From assembly GCA_027382625.1 (NCBI GenBank), contig JAJKFJ010021624.1, forward strand, positions 1 to 64,000: a stretch of DNA of 64,000 bases. The letters run 5' to 3'. Of the stretch, positions 45,334-56,500 are shown in pieces (within the stretch, counting starts at the first letter, position 1; the number at the start of each line of letters is the position of its first letter). The translations under genes and the position numbers were made by a program. This DNA is from Tetmemena sp. SeJ-2015 (lineage: Eukaryota > Ciliophora > Spirotrichea > Sporadotrichida > Oxytrichidae). The notes under the pieces were generated by a model, which was not told the origin of the DNA, ran no database searches, and worked only from the letters and a program-made list of their open reading frames with translations.

Positions 45334-47254
45334 ATGATTCCTTAAAAGCGAAAACACGCGGGAGATTCCTTGGAAACTGCGACCACTTAGTCTCAAGCCG
45401 ATTCCCAAAGACCCTCTAAACTCCAAAAGCTTAACTAATCTCTAAGCGTAGCTGATGGTTATTCTCAAATATCAACCACTATAAACTAGAAGAGCTCAAT
45501 CTAGATTGAAGATGCAGATTCTGATAGAGAACCTAAGAACAAAAAGATAAAATGGAAGACTCTCGAACATCATGGAGTTACTTTCTTCCCTGCCTATTAG
45601 CCCCATGGAGTTAGGGTTCTGTACAAAGTAAGTTCTAATCTCAATTTAAAAAATTTAAATAGGGTTAGCCTCTTGAGTTAAATCACGAATAAGAAGAAGT
45701 TTGCAACTGGTGGGCTTAAATTATCGACCAAGATTTTGCGAAGAAGGAAATCGTTCGAAAGAATTTCGAGAAGTCATTTTTAGAACTCTTTGATGCAGTA
45801 AGTTTCGAATATCCTAAGAAAATTTATAGGAGCAAAATATTTCCAGTTTCGAGGACTTTGATTTCACTCCAATTATCAATTACCTGAGAGACTATAAAGA
45901 GTAAAGAAAGAATAGATCTAATGAGGAAAAGAAAAGAGAACTAGAGGAAAAGTAAAAGGTAGACCAGTTTTATAAATACTGCCTGATTGATGGAGATTTG
46001 GAAAAGATTTCAAACTTTATGGTTGAGCCTCCTGGAATCTTTAGAGGTCGAGGAGAGCATCCTATGGCAGGCAAACTTAAGTCTCGCATCGTCCCTGAAA
46101 ATGTGACGATTAACATTGGACCTGACGATCCTATCCCCATTTGCAATATTCCTGGCCATGCTTGGAAGAAAGTCATCTCTAATCCTGAGGCAACTTGGTT
46201 GAGTCACTTTAAAGACGAGAGAGGTGAGAAGTCTAATAATGGAAAGTATGTTTTCCTAGCTGCTGAGAGTAAGATAAAGGGAGAAAATGATAAGAAAAAA
46301 TATGAAAAGGCGAGAAGGTTGAAGTAGAACATCAATTCAATTCGAAGAAACTATTAAGAGAAGATAAAATCCTAGGACTCCATTGATCAGCAATTAGGTG
46401 TTTGTACTTATCTAATTGATAAGTTGGCTCTGAGAGTAGGAAATGAGAAGGGTGAAGATGAGGCTGAAACTGTAGGTTGCTGCTCTCTCAAAGTAAAGAA
46501 TATCTAAATAGAGCCTGATTGCAAGATAACTTTGGACTTCTTAGGCAAAGACTCTATAAGATATTTGAATACAGTTGAGGTGGATCAGCACGTCTATAAG
46601 AATCTGCAGAGCTTTATGAAAGGCAAGAATGGAGACGATGATTTATTTGACAGGATTAATGCTTCCAAGCTAAATGACTACTTAAAGGAGATGATGGAGG
46701 ATTTAAGTGCGAAGGTCTTTAGAACTTACAATGCCTCAATCACTCTCTAAAACCAACTTGCAGAAAAGGACAATCTAGTTTAGGAGGGTGACAACGTTCA
46801 GAAAAAGATGGACTTTTATGAAGTATGTAATAGAGAAGTGGCAAGACTCTGTAATCACTAAAAAGAGGCTGGCAAAAATCATGATGAGTAGGTGATCAAG
46901 ATGAAGTTGGTCCTCACTGAAAAGTAATAGAGATTAAAAGACTTGGAAGCAGAGTTTGGCAAACTTAAGCGAGGAAAACCTTCAGACGATCCAAAGATGC
47001 CCAAAAATGTTGAATCATGCAAGCAATAAATTGAGAAGGCTAAGTAATAAGTTGAGATCTAAGAATCTAGAATTAGAAAGAAGGAGGATAATAAGAACTA
47101 TGCTCTAGGCACTAGCAAAATCAATTATATGGATCCTAGAATTACAATCAGCTGGTGTAAGAGGAAAGAGCTCCCTATTGAGAAAGTTTTTCAACCAACT
47201 TTGGTCAACAAATTCACTTGGGCTATGAGTATTGAACCCAATTATGAGTTTTGA
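45334..47254 (+). CDS. TOP1: DNA topoisomerase I (type IB)
   Basis: Start ATG 45334, stop TGA 47252-47254. A basic, Gln/Ser-rich N-terminus ([20 protein letters not shown]) precedes the core: [20 protein letters not shown], then after a 35-nt intron (45628-45662) [96 protein letters not shown] (catalytic Arg), [26 protein letters not shown], a coiled linker and the active-site block [19 protein letters not shown] with its Tyr, ending SIEPNYEF. Length and motif order match eukaryotic TOP1, which relaxes supercoils in the nucleus by single-strand nicking. It holds one 44-bp IES (45801-45844) that imitates an intron. Confidence 0.97.
45801..45844 (+). other. IES with AGTTTCGA pointer in TOP1
   Basis: AGTTTCGA at 45801-45808 and 45845-45852. 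Removing 44 bp gives [15 protein letters not shown] in frame. Treating the nearby GTAAGT..CCAG as an intron instead gives a premature TGA, so a DNA-level deletion is required. Confidence 0.93.
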
Positions 47255-47364
47255 TATGTCAAGTCTTTTTTATGTTTAAGAATTAATTAATCTTTCTCCT
47301 TCAGATTTTCTTTTATCATCTGCTATTAAATAAACTTAAAAGTAGTAGATAATTAATTATAAAA

Positions 47365-48699
47365 ATGTCAATAAGCGCATAAACTCCATAGCGGGAAAAC
47401 TTATCACCTGATAGACTTTAAAATCTTAACTCCTAATTGCAAGCATCTTTTTTTTATTTTCTCCAGTACGTGCAAGTGACCAGGTAGAATTCAAACTGCG
47501 AAATTCCGGAGTTTAGCCAGATGTAGCCTCTATATTAGAGATGTTTAACATAAACCCGATGAAAATTTTATCTTAAATTAGAGCAAAGTTCCTTCAGAGT
47601 ATCTCAAGAGCAGCTCTCTAGAAGAAACAGCTTCTTGAGTTACAGGAGGAATAAAATAAAAAGATTTCTGATGAGAACACAGCCCTCTAAAGGAAAATTC
47701 AAACTTTGGAAGCTCAGAATCTAAACAGGTAGCTTGAGGAGCAGCAATTAAAAGAGCAAGCTGATTCCCTCAAGTTAAAGGAGGAACTTTAAAGCCTAAG
47801 ATCTTAATTTTAGGTGCAAGCTTAGAAATTGGCGTAGGAGCAGATGCAAAGAAAAAAGGACTTGGAAATGCTAGAATAGTAACTTGCTGCTAAAGCTAGA
47901 GAGGGTATTCCCGAGAGTGAGAAAAACATCTATATCATTAGAGAAGAGTATTCAAAGCTAAGATTGAGAGAGATTCTTCTTATGCAAGAGATCGATAGCT
48001 TACTAATTTTATAAATAAATGTTGATTAGCTAGAGAAAATAAGCAGAAAAGTTGAGGATTGAGAATGATTATATAAAGCAGCAGCTAATTGATCTTTAAA
48101 AGGAGAAACTTTTGCTTTCACAAGCCACAAATTAAACCTCAAGACTTATTGGCCAAAAACTCGAAGAATAGATGCTGCTTGACAATTTGAGAATATAGCT
48201 TAATTTGTCTAAGGAACTAGAAAGTAGACTTTCTAAAGATAATTTGAGACTCTAAGGAACTGTTGACTTCGGCCAAAAGCAAATTATTGAACTCGTTGCA
48301 AAAATCAGATCACTCGAAGCTGAAAATTAGGTAGTTAGAGGAACTGTAGAGACTTTAAAGTCACCTATTTAAGCTCTTCTAGCTGGTATTTTCAAATACC
48401 TTTTGCTCTTTGTTGTTGTCTTTTTTGGATTTGCTATCTTATAAAAAATATAATTAGACAATTTTTAGTTATTAATTTTGTACAAAGAGCTCAGACTAGA
48501 TGAAATGAAAGGAAATTTTGATTATTAATTAATTTAGACTTTTAAATACTTCTAGCGTATCACAATTGCTAGGGAAATAAGATTAAAAATGGAAATATTG
48601 CTATCAGAGTAGGAGCAACCTGAAATATATGAGGATAGTGTTTCTCATTCTAGTCATGAATCAAGCATTAACTTAAGAGTATCACCATTAAAGTGAATT
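47365..48699 (+). CDS. Tail-anchored coiled-coil protein
   Basis: Start AAAATG 47365 (MSISAQTPQRENLSPDRLQN). After an interruption at about 47440-47470 the frame resumes as VRASDQVEFKLRNSGVQPDV and MFNINPMKILSQIRAKFLQ, followed by a long coiled coil (QKKQLLELQEEQNKKISDEN; QLEEQQLKEQADSLKLKEEL; QRKKDLEMLEQQLAAKARE). After another break near 48020-48060 more coil follows, then a single hydrophobic segment IFKYLLLFVVVFFGFAIL near the C-terminus, typical of a tail-anchored membrane protein. The first in-frame TGA is far downstream at 48694, beyond the apparent start of the next gene, so the 3' end is uncertain. Golgin- or VAP-like topology is a possibility only. Confidence 0.55.
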
Positions 48700-50160
48700 T
48701 AAAAGACTACTTCACGAAATAATAATTCTAACATCGGAGTTTCAAGAAGCTAGCATGTTCATAAATTCTAAAATCTAAAGTTAAATGCCGGGCAGGAACA
48801 GTTTTTTTAATTAAATTCTGAGAATAAATAATTAAAATTTACTTATGATTTGTGGTTTTTGTTAAATTTTAGTTTGACAAGAGAATCTAGAGTCTTAAAG
48901 CTGCTGTTTCGAGAAGAAAGAACTTTGAGTGATTAAATGACTCGGTTGGAAACTTCATTATGCTCTAGGACCAATCATAATCTGATCTACCAAATTTAAA
49001 TTCCTAGAGTGAAGTTTATTCTTCCCTCAAGATCATTTAATAGTCAAACCCACAGAGGCCAGCAAGATGGATGGACTAAATTAGAGAAAGAAACCGATAA
49101 GTTAAAGACACAACTCAAAAAGAAGATAATTACAGCTTAAAGTCTTAAAATTAAGGAGTTGATGACGAGACCATCCAAGATAGAGCTAAAAAAATTCAAT
49201 AGAATGCATTCCAAGGACAGAATAAACATAGTTAGGAGGTATTCAAGACAACAAGGGAAAATTTGACTATCAATAGAAACAATTATGAGCTCAAAGTTAT
49301 CTTCAAAAACTTGTAAGAGGATAGGAATAAGAAACTCAGTGAATCAAGTAGAATTCAAAGGAACTCTATTAAAAATTACCTCTTGTAAAGATACAAAAAG
49401 TTTTAGGTGGAGAAGATTATGGCTTCTCTTAATTTCTCAATTCTAGTGAGTTTAGAGGAGTTAACCTTTTTTTCCCAAAGGGCTAATTGAAATTTTAAAA
49501 AAAAAAAATTTATCCTTAAAGAGCGAGTTGATAAAATGCGACTGGCTTATTTTTTGCTTTAATTATTCCCTTTACGATTACAATTAGGATGGAAGGATTT
49601 GCATAAATGACACGTTTGAATCTATGAAGAATCTAGGGAAGTATGATTATCTGCTAACAAATGATATTGTCAAGATTTCGAATACTTTAAATAAGCGAAT
49701 ATAGGAAACCTAATCTCACAAACTTGAATATGATAAAGTCACAAATTATGAGGATATCATGACCCAAAGAATCAAATCTAATTAAAATAAAAATCTTGAA
49801 AAAGGTTAGGCTTTTATGTTAAAACGATCTTCCTCAATGAGTAAAAGTTAATAGACAAAGAAAGCAATTAAAATCATAAAAGTAGCAGCAGCTCGTTTCC
49901 CTCTGTTTTGGATGCTGATGAGATGATTCTAAATTTCAAAATAAACTAAATGGAATTTAAAATGAACAAGACCAGAAATAAAGAGAATATGTTAAGAATA
50001 TGAGAGAGAGTTAAATTTTTTATTATAAGTCAGCAAGAGAAGTTGCAAAAATTTCTCTCAGGACTGAAGTAACTAAACTCAGAAGTTTAAGACACAAATC
50101 ATTCAGATAAAAATTTCTTTAGCTTTTGTGCTAATAGATATGATCATGATAAACCACATG
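48588..50160 (+). CDS. Unknown polar protein, fragmented
   Basis: A start in good context (AAAATG at 48588) opens MEILLSEQEQPEIYEDSVSH and runs to VSPLK followed by TGA. A 12-bp insert with AAG repeats (48691-48702) would, if deleted, remove that stop and join TTSRNNNSNIGVSRSQHVHK. Further coding-like stretches are TKLEKETDKLKTQLKKKIIT, KFNRMHSKDRINIVRRYSR and ENLTINRNNYELKVIFKN-type sequence to about 49400, then weaker stretches to about 50160. Composition is Ser/Asn/Lys-rich with short coils. The frame changes often, so most boundaries are guesses. No family recognised. Confidence 0.3.
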
Positions 50161-50680
50161 TCAGTAACAAATTTTTTTTCATTTATTTTGAAAATGATTT
50201 GCCTGATAAATGCAATTAGCTGATGAAAAAAAATATAAAAAGCAAAACTCAAATTATAATATCTTTAATTATTCTATCAATTTCTAAATTAGGACAGTAA
50301 GTTTTTTTATTTAAATAACTATCTTAAAATGAGTGCGGCGATGCAAAAAGTTACCACCTACAGAAAAGCAAGGAAAGAATATAAAATTCATCTCTTAACT
50401 TTTACACTAAAAGGCTTTTGGGTTTTTTAGCTGTTTTTAAATTTTTTATTAGAAATTTAAACATCATAAATTTAAAAAACTGGGATTATAGTTTTACGTG
50501 AGTAAAATATTTTCTTTTCCCTAATTTTTTCTAAGCTAAAAAAATTTAACCCTTTTTTTTTTCTCCTATTTTTTAAAAATTTTTAAAAATTCTATTTTTT
50601 ATTTTTATTTTCCTATTTTTTTTAAATGATTATGCATGATTTAACTTATATTAATTATTTAACAAATTTGACATTTAGAA
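50161..50680. other. AT-rich spacer with poly-T runs
   Basis: Contains several T runs of 6-8 (50520-50620) and no coherent frame. Confidence 0.45.
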
Positions 50681-51047
50681 GGCGTTTTAAAATTACATAG
50701 AAGAACGGAAAATAGACAAAGAAAGAGACACTTTAGATTTCCTCGGATTTTGTAAAGTGCCTTTTGAAAACTATTATCCTGAAATAATTATACTTATTTA
50801 ATTGCCGACTTGATATATTACTTGTGCAGGCACCAAATATAGATTATTTATTTTAGAGAACTATCTAAACAGATCAGAAAACTTATGAAAAAGCAATGAA
50901 GGCTTAAGTTCAATAATCTCCAATAAGAGAACTCGATTATAAATACAATTAGTTAAAGAGTATCTAAAAATGGAGATACTCACAAACTGCTCTTGAGAAC
51001 ACAATCAAATATATAGGACAACATCCTTATTATGATTAAAATTGATA
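50681..51047 (+). CDS. Small hypothetical protein, partial
   Basis: Two coherent stretches on the plus strand: NYIEERKIDKERDTLDFLG with FCKVPFENYYPE (about 50690-50780), and after a 50-nt AT-rich break APNIDYLFQRTIQTDQKTYE with SPIRELDYKYNQL and ALENTIKYIGQHPYYDQN, ending at a TGA near 51045. The break probably is an intron or IES. The protein would be about 110 residues, with Tyr- and Gln-rich composition. No family recognised and the start is not defined. Confidence 0.35.
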
Positions 51048-51524
51048 TCTTTTATATTTCTAAATTATAGATAGATAATTGTTTAAACTCTAAATAAAAA
51101 AAGAGATGGAAAGAACTCATAGATATTTCATATTTACACTTTTAATTCGTTTAATTCTTCTTCATGCTTCTTAATACGAACAAAAAAGAGTAATCACTAA
51201 TGCTTTTTCGCGAGGACGTATGATTATTTAAACATCCATATTATAGAATTCTCTTATTATGAATAATCCCTTTATACAATTCAATTAATTATTAATAGAA
51301 GCTTTGATTTTATATTTTTAGTAGATATATTCCAATTAAGTGCATCTATTCAGCTTTATCGCTATAGCGAAAATTATTTCAATTTTTTTGTGCCAGCAAT
51401 TTATTCTTGAAACTATAAAGCTGTAATTGTTAGGTCTTATTTCCTATTTGCCATTAAATTATATCCTATACTTGGTCTTAAGATTAGTTTAGCTAATTTG
51501 TATAATTATTTATTTATCAAAATC
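51048..51524. other. AT-rich intergenic spacer
   Basis: No coding or repeats seen. Likely contains the promoter of the thioredoxin gene. Confidence 0.5.
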
Positions 51525-52197
51525 ATGCATAAAAAGATTTTATAGACCATTAGCAGCAAGCAGTAGCAACTCTAAAGACTTACTATGGCTGCAAAGAAGT
51601 TCTAGTCAGGCACAAATGCTCATTTTGGAATGCAGTACGCCTCTTATTAGATCCTGCAGCAGCCAATAAGATATTTTTCCAATCAACCTACTGAAAATAA
51701 TGAAGCATCAAATACCCAAGAAGATAAAGATGTAGATTGCATCAAGGAGATGAAATCAATGGAAGAGTGGAATACCATTTTCTCTTTCTTTTATTATAGA
51801 CAGTAAGACTCCCATTGTAATTCAGTGTTCAACAGCTTGGTGTGGTCCTTGCAAGCAGCTAAGACCTATAATGGAAAATCTAATTAAGAAAGAGTTTTCT
51901 AGCTAGGTTATCTACTACTATATTGATGTGGAAAAATTCAATGAGATCGGAGAAATGCTCCAGATAGCTCATAATTTAAAATTTTATTCTCATGTTCCTC
52001 AAACATTCTCGATAAGGGGAGAAGGAAATCTTTTTGACTCCTTCGGTGGACTAGATACTGAACAAAAATAAAAGGCTTATTAAGTCCCTTTTGTTAAAAG
52101 TTTTTAACCCTTTTAATAATTATAACTACTCTTTCAAACTAATGGTATAAATTTCCCTTTCTTTCGATATCATTCGCTTCCTTATTCGTTCTTCTGA
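51525..52197 (+). CDS. Thioredoxin-domain protein, probably mitochondrial
   Basis: Start ATG 51525 with a basic, Ser/Gln-rich leader (MHKKILQTISSKQQQLQRLT) and a later RYFSNQP that could be a mitochondrial processing region. The thioredoxin fold begins at KEMKSMEEWNTI, then after a tiny IES or intron (51777-51792) DSKTPIVIQCSTAWCGPCK with the classical WCGPCK redox centre, VIYYYIDVEKFNEI, the cis-Pro block HVPQTFSIRGEGNLFDSFGG and a helix. The last TGA in frame is at 52195-52197; the final 25 codons look less conserved. It should act as a dithiol-disulfide oxidoreductase. Its 3' end overlaps the converging IQ-motif gene by 28 nt. Confidence 0.88.
51777..51792 (+). other. Very short IES in thioredoxin gene
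   Basis: ATT at 51777-51779 and 51793-51795 (or AT, a 19-bp version). Removal restores frame between EEWNTI and DSKTPIVIQ. There is no GT donor, so an intron is unlikely. Confidence 0.5.
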
Positions 52198-52669
52198 AGT
52201 TTTTTCTAGTTAAGTAGCTCTAATAATCCAGAGATAGTTTTCTGCGCTGAATAATCAGGATTGCTTATGTTTTTAAAGATGAGTTTATTCTTGATTCTCT
52301 GGTGGATTATTTTCCTTAATTTATAGTTTCTATAGCCTCTCGCTATAATACAACATGCATCAAACTCTGATTTGGTGATTAAGAATTTATTCTTCCTGTA
52401 AACCCCTTTGATATTTACTGAAGTAGTAGGCCTGTGTCTATCCTTGAGATTATTTGCAGATTTTCCATTCCAATAATTCTCAGATGAGTCAATTATTCTG
52501 TTCAGATAGTCTCCGTTTGTATTTATCACTGCCTATTTTAATTTAAAGCTAACAGGAAACATACAGGTTCAAAGTTTTGAATTGGCCCATTTTCGAAATG
52601 GAAAGTGCCTTGATGCTTTTCCTTGAACTGAACTTAGGGCATCTTGTCCGGATCCACAAAATCCTTCAT
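52170..52669 (-). CDS. Small IQ-motif-like protein
   Basis: Start Met 52669 (MKDFVDPDKMPQVQFKEKHQ), TGA at 52170-52172. A 33-nt intron (GTATGT..AAAATAG, about 52558-52526) joins GPIQNFEP to AVINTNGDYLNRIIDSSEN in frame. The C-terminal part contains FDACCIIARGYRNYKLRKII, which fits an IQ-type calmodulin-binding helix (I/V-Q/A-x-x-x-R-G-x-x-x-R/K; here with Ala in place of Gln). The protein is about 155 residues. IQ-motif proteins of this size are common in ciliary apparatus, but I assign no specific function. Its 3' end overlaps the 3' end of the thioredoxin gene. Confidence 0.6.
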
Positions 52670-52818
52670 AATCTTTGCGCGTATCGCTACTTGTACAAGA
52701 ACAAACCATACCCATCTCAAAAATAAGATAATTTAATTCATTCACTTAAAATCTCAGGACTAGATCAATCCAAAAATAATGGAGATCAATTATAAATAAT
52801 TTGAATTAGAAAATCAAA

Positions 52819-53460
52819 ATGATCGTATTTATACTCTTGATCAGCAGACACGGAAAAACAAGGCTCAATAAGTATTATAAGCCCTTCAATCAAAAGGAAA
52901 GAACTTCCATTCAGAAAGAAGTAATTCACCACCATATCTTATTAAGCACTTTTTCAGATTAGCAGCATGATTATTGGAAGATCAAGCAGGCTTACTCATT
53001 TCCTGGAATGGAGGGATTACAAAGTCGTTTTTAAAAGGTAAGTAATCATTCACGGTATACCTTAGGCAATTTTAAGTGTCCCATTAGGATATAAGATAAG
53101 TATTAATTGTGAAATAGATACGCGAGTTTGTACTTCGCAGCCGGTATAGAGAAAGAAGACAACGAGTTGATTGTACAATATAATTTTTGGAAATTTATAA
53201 TATTTCCAAGTTTTTAAATGATTTTTTTAAAATTTTTAGCATAATAGTTTTATGAGAAATATATCGATTTGATTTTCAACTTCCACCAGGCCTACTTTAT
53301 ACTCGAGGAAATCATTATCGGCGGCTTCATTATGGAATCGAGTAAAAAGCAAGTTCTGAAGATGATTTAGCAAAACGATGCACTGATGGACGAGGCATTT
53401 TTCAAAGATGAGGGCCAAGGTAAAAACGCAAAAGAGGATAACAATAAGAATTCAAAGTGA
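52819..53460 (+). CDS. AP-1 complex sigma subunit (clathrin adaptor), one segment missing
   Basis: Start AAAATG 52819: [20 protein letters not shown], the classic sigma-adaptin N-terminus. Intron 1 (52921-52957) joins ERTSIQKE to [20 protein letters not shown]; intron 2 (53038-53117) joins YKVVFKR to [19 protein letters not shown]. Coding resumes at about 53253 as [19 protein letters not shown] with [19 protein letters not shown], and ends with a Lys/Asn tail at TGA 53458-53460. Comparison with AP-1/AP-2 sigma shows that about 17 residues (the usual LE(I/L)IHR(Y/F)VE..D..F block) are absent; the 53180-53250 gap is AT-rich and non-coding. The protein belongs to the heterotetrameric adaptor of trans-Golgi/endosome clathrin coats. 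The missing piece is probably a displaced germline segment. Confidence 0.92.
53180..53252 (+). other. AT-rich insert replacing a conserved AP-1 sigma segment
   Basis: Contains T-runs and a TGA in the incoming frame. The roughly 50 bp that should encode the conserved IHR..D block are not in it in either direction. Confidence 0.6.
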
Positions 53461-53581
53461 AATGGAGTCGTCATAAAAGAATGTACAATTTATCTTAGTA
53501 GGAACTAAATTCATTCATTATTCTCTGTATTTCAAACCAAGTTTTCAATCTAAGGCAGAAATAGTTGAATGCTTTAGTGCT

Positions 53582-56500
53582 TCAATTATTATTTTACTTT
53601 AAATTGATTGACTTGATCTCATTTATTTTATCCTCCAAAGTCTTTATAGTACCCTCGAGTTGTGCTTGAAAACTGTCATTAAGTTTTTCGAAGTTAGAGA
53701 AGAAAAATTCCTCCGTTTTCAAAGGATTGAATCCACTTCCTTTTGTTTTCTGAATTATTTCTTTGAATTGTTGAAACTCTGGCTTAAGGTTGATCTGATT
53801 CAAGTTTTCTTAAAGGACCTTTTCTTTGTGAACTTGAACTAAGTATTCCAAAAGATGTTTGAGATGAGTCACTAAATTGCCCACAAATTCCCTCATTGCA
53901 TGTCTCGTTAAGTTGATCTACTCAATATCTTGCTTTGTATATTCTTCCCCTTCTTTTTTGAATCCTGAAGGAATGATCTTTGCCCATAGATTGATAGTTG
54001 AAATTGAAAAAGTGAGCGGGAACATAATAAGGAAGATTGCTGATCTCAGCTTGAATAAGTTAAACTCCTCTAGATTAAGATAGAATACATTTTATTTCCT
54101 TTCTTTCTCAGCTTAACTTTATTGCTCAGCCTCCTCTTTTGCTCTATTTACATCTTCTTTCAAATCTAACTCAAAAATATAGTCCACATGAGTCTTTTTG
54201 CCAACTGTTACGTATCTTTTTCTCTCAACCAAGGTGTATTCTGAGTCCTTTGTCAAAACTTTCCCACTTGAGGTTCTCAACTCTCTAATTACTACCTTAG
54301 TTGGCACAATCTTGTAGATTAGATCCCTCATAGTCATTTCTATTACTTCAATGCATCTATGAATGTGATTCCAGCCAATACAATTTACTATGAATTTATC
54401 AATCTTCTTTTGTCTATTTTCAAGGAATCTCTTGTAGTTCTTACTATAGTAATGCAGCTTCTCTTTTTTCTTCTTCTTTCCGTCTTTTTCCTCTTCTTCA
54501 TTATCCCCATCCTTGTTAATAGTTGTCAAGATTCTCATCACACTTTCGAAAAGTAGAAGAATGTAGTTGAAAGAGTGAATCTTAAACTCTTCGAAGAAGG
54601 CTCTTCGTAGATGTCTTTGATTGTCATATTCCTTCATGAATGGTGAATTCATATCTATGCGTTTCAAGTACTCAATTGCACTAAGTTCCTTACCTTCATT
54701 TATTTTCTCGTTGTATTCAAGAAGTTTGTTTACAATTTTTTCATAAGTAAGCTACTCTTGCATTTACTGCTAATAGGCTAAAGCCTCTTACTCTGACTAC
54801 TTTAATTCTTCCTGAGGGACTTGTTGCTGTTACTGCTGCTTTTCACTTTACTAATCTTTGATCTAGGCTAATTAATTTTTTATTATCTTTTCTAGTGCTT
54901 ATAGCTCCTAAGACTCGAGCTCCCTTCTTTGAAGTTCCTCTTGTGATGCATAAATCTTAATGGCTGATTTTACAACTGAAATGATGTTCTCAAATTTCCT
55001 CAGGAATGCAAGTGATAATTCGTTCTTAAGCAATAGAAAGTAGTTCATGTCTATATTAAGTTGCTCGAATTTTTGTTCATAGCAATCTTTTAGACATTTC
55101 ATAACTTGTCCCAAGAATTTAAGGACCTTGGGATATTTATATCCGAATACTCTAATGTTCTTTTTCTCAAGCTTGCTCCTTCTTTCTTTTTCTTTCTCCT
55201 TTTTTAGCTTAGCTTGCTCTCTATCGTATGTAGCTTCTATGAAGGAATCCTCCTTAATTTGCTCTCTAGGGAGCCCCAACTTCAACACTTCGAAGTTTTT
55301 AATTTCTAGATCTCGCTTGCTCATATCCTGCAAACTATCATCCTCACAAATATCATTGATCACTCCAAATTGTCTGTTAAAAATGTTGTGAAGAGCCTGT
55401 GGGTTGCTAGCATTTTTGAATATATTCATGAAGATCAGTCCTATCTCTGAAGTGACCATAAAGTAAGATTGATTCAAGGTATCATTCTTTGTCATAATTT
55501 CGTTGATCTTATCAAATTCTCTTTACTAAAAGCACTGACAACTCTATTCTTATTCTCATTAAAGTTAAGTTCATAGTGCCTTTTATATTACTTGCAAACT
55601 TGCTCTAGCTCTTTTTCCACCCCATACTCCGAGTAATGGGAAAATCTTACGCAACCTAACTTCTCATAGTCACTTTAATCAACTTTTTGAATTGTCTTCG
55701 TAAGCTCAGAAACCAAAGATGTTAATCCTAGCTTTGAATATAGCTTTAGAAGCCAAGCAGTAAATAAATTAAATGTTTTATTATTGGGACTTCTCTTCAG
55801 AGCATATTCAAGAATACTAATTTGAATGAAGTTGATTGGATTGAGAACAGAAGGCTCGTAAAGTTTAACATCATTAAGTATTTCAACGCATATGATTACT
55901 AAGTCTTCCATATTCTTGTAATCTATCTCTCCCATTTCTTATTCGTTTTGAGAAAACCCGTGTAGATAAGTTTAGAAAATACTATTAACTAGTCTTAGCT
56001 TCTCAGCTCTTTCTGGGTGAGAGTACATCCCTAAGATTTTAGAAAGCTTGAAGAAAACAATTTTCCATCTAATTAGCTTAATATCAGGCACTTAGTTGAC
56101 GTTTGTATTGTAGCCTGTTTCAAGATTCTAGACTTTTATCTTAACTTTTTCTCGTAAAGACCCTGCATCCTCGATTTAAAAGAGCTTAATGTATGGTATT
56201 ATATCGCAAATTACGTCTGCTTTGTCATAAAACAGTTCTATATAGTCAAGCATAGCGTTGAACATAGGAGTTCCCTCGTGACAAGGATATCCTTTACAGT
56301 TCAGAGCGATGCAAAATTTAAATTCTAGTTCTGCAAGATAAGAAGTCCTTTTAATTGAATTTGCGAGATCAACCATTTTCTTGTTTGTCATATCGACAAC
56401 CACATTTTTCCTCAGATTCTTGATAGACGAAATGAGATTCAAAAGTATATCATCAGGTTTATCCTCTACAGTTACTGGATCGAAATTGATACCCTTAGTG

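Noticed and set aside
45798..45846. A second GT..AG intron in TOP1.
   Set aside because: Splicing it gives an immediate in-frame TGA; the AGTTTCGA direct repeats explain the insert better.
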